Assembly (NCBI GenBank): GCA_003696425.1 | Contig: RFHI01000096.1 | Coordinates: forward strand, 1-32,947 | Direction: 5' to 3' | Source: Candidatus Dadabacteria bacterium | GTDB lineage: Bacteria > Bdellovibrionota_C > UBA2361 > J046 | Length of the DNA stretch: 32,947 bases | In this document: piece by piece, positions 32,574 through 32,947 of the stretch | How positions within the stretch are numbered: position 1 is the first letter of the stretch | Layout of the letters: every line of letters starts with the position of its first letter | The notes under the pieces: generated by a model | The model's input: the letters and a program-made list of their open reading frames with translations, nothing else | What the model was told of the DNA's origin: nothing | Databases searched by the model: none | Program-made: the position numbers and the translations under genes

Positions 32574-32947
32574 CAGTGGCCTGATTGTAATCCTCCCTTC
32601 CAGCCATGGTATCCGGGTCTTTTCAGTTGCGCTAAAGTATGCCTGCCTAAGCATTATAAGGGAAGTGCAAATGACGAAACGCGAAGATGGGAAAGCCTAT
32701 ATAGAGGCGCAGGCAGAAATACCGCTTAACCGTTAGGAGCAGATATTTGCCCGCCATGGGATTAAGATACCTCGTCAGCGTAATGACTATCTGGTGTATG
32801 TGCTAACGCATATACGCTGCACACCTGCAAGCAAAATAGAGACTCTTCACTCCGGCTGGATTTAATGCCCGGGCATAGTCAGGCCCGATTCTTTAGCCAA
32901 AAGCTGATTGTGTTTTCTGTAAAGGAGCCTGAGATTATTAATGCAGC
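32574..32947 (+). mobile_element. IS66-type transposase remnant region (module 2, copy C) to window end
   Basis: After the epimerase no intact gene remains. A frame containing KYAC and AEIPLNR runs into TAG at 32734-32736, exactly where copy B encodes Gln, then continues as EQIFARHGIKIPRQ, the IS66 core. Bases 32719-32828 match copy B (20045-20154, reverse complement) with seven differences in 110 by my count. After 32828 the two diverge. The rest to 32947 holds nothing I can name. The track ORF 32515-32736 is part gene shadow, part this remnant. Confidence 0.62.

Noticed and set aside
32515-32736. 73-aa plus-strand ORF past the epimerase
   Set aside because: Its first part overlaps the epimerase in another frame; the rest is the IS66 remnant ended by a nonsense codon.

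Overview
The window looks like a chromosomal segment of an uncultured Gram-negative bacterium. It has moderate-to-low GC by eye, a complete Tol-Pal envelope system, an LpxL/HtrB-type lipid A acyltransferase, O-antigen-type sugar genes and several lipoproteins. Phylum cannot be fixed from the sequence. The 108-residue protein with an FSFAAICRHLGLDPE-like motif and the DUF465 protein remind me of delta-proteobacterial-type lineages. IspH is instead the long plant/cyanobacteria-like form. No rRNA, CRISPR array, prophage or intact insertion sequence is visible. One tRNA (Glu, anticodon TTC) is present.

Layout. 1-1521: 5'-truncated O-antigen ligase/polymerase. 1627-5326: unknown membrane protein, ispH, orphan type IV pilin-like protein, PfkB-family sugar/nucleoside kinase. 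5327-6122: gene-poor stretch with repeat copy A and an orphan terminator. 6123-8377: an unknown membrane-anchored protein and a YkgJ-type CxxxCxxCC protein. 8381-10175 (minus): gap-tpiA. 10577-15396: tolQ-tolR-tolA-tolB-pal-cpoB, the largest co-directional block. 15514-18156: ribF, rluD and pgeF, overlapping or nearly so. 18309-19404 (minus): a DUF465 protein and the FSFAAIC-motif protein. 19498-20274: repeat copy B with an IS66-type transposase remnant. 20275-21476 (minus): polyprenyl diphosphate synthase and tRNA-Glu. 21763-25137: yip1-like (minus), queG (plus), then a TPR lipoprotein overlapping lpxL (minus). 25368-26423: CNNM/CBS protein. 26564-27926: two paralogous secreted collagen-like proteins. 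27986-28198 (minus): a small hydrophobic protein under a very good promoter. 28291-32573: amidotransferase, nucleotide-sugar dehydrogenase and epimerase. 32574-32947: repeat copy C.

How the genes fit together. Much of the window serves the cell envelope. Tol-Pal energises outer-membrane constriction; lpxL acylates lipid A; polyprenyl synthase and IspH supply isoprenoids; and asnB/dehydrogenase/epimerase together resemble the WbpS-WbpO-WbpP set that makes amidated N-acetyl-galactosaminuronic acid for O-antigen. The O-antigen ligase/polymerase at the left edge may act on such a polymer.

The most unusual features are: a mosaic repeat family whose copies B and C share the same IS66-fragment junction; a probably leaderless small membrane protein; the duplicated collagen-like secreted proteins, with a shared upstream element; and an unrecognised 433-residue anchored protein preceded by an orphan terminator. 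I saw no convincing new multi-gene defence or metabolic system. Several start codons in the ORF track were moved, as explained per gene.
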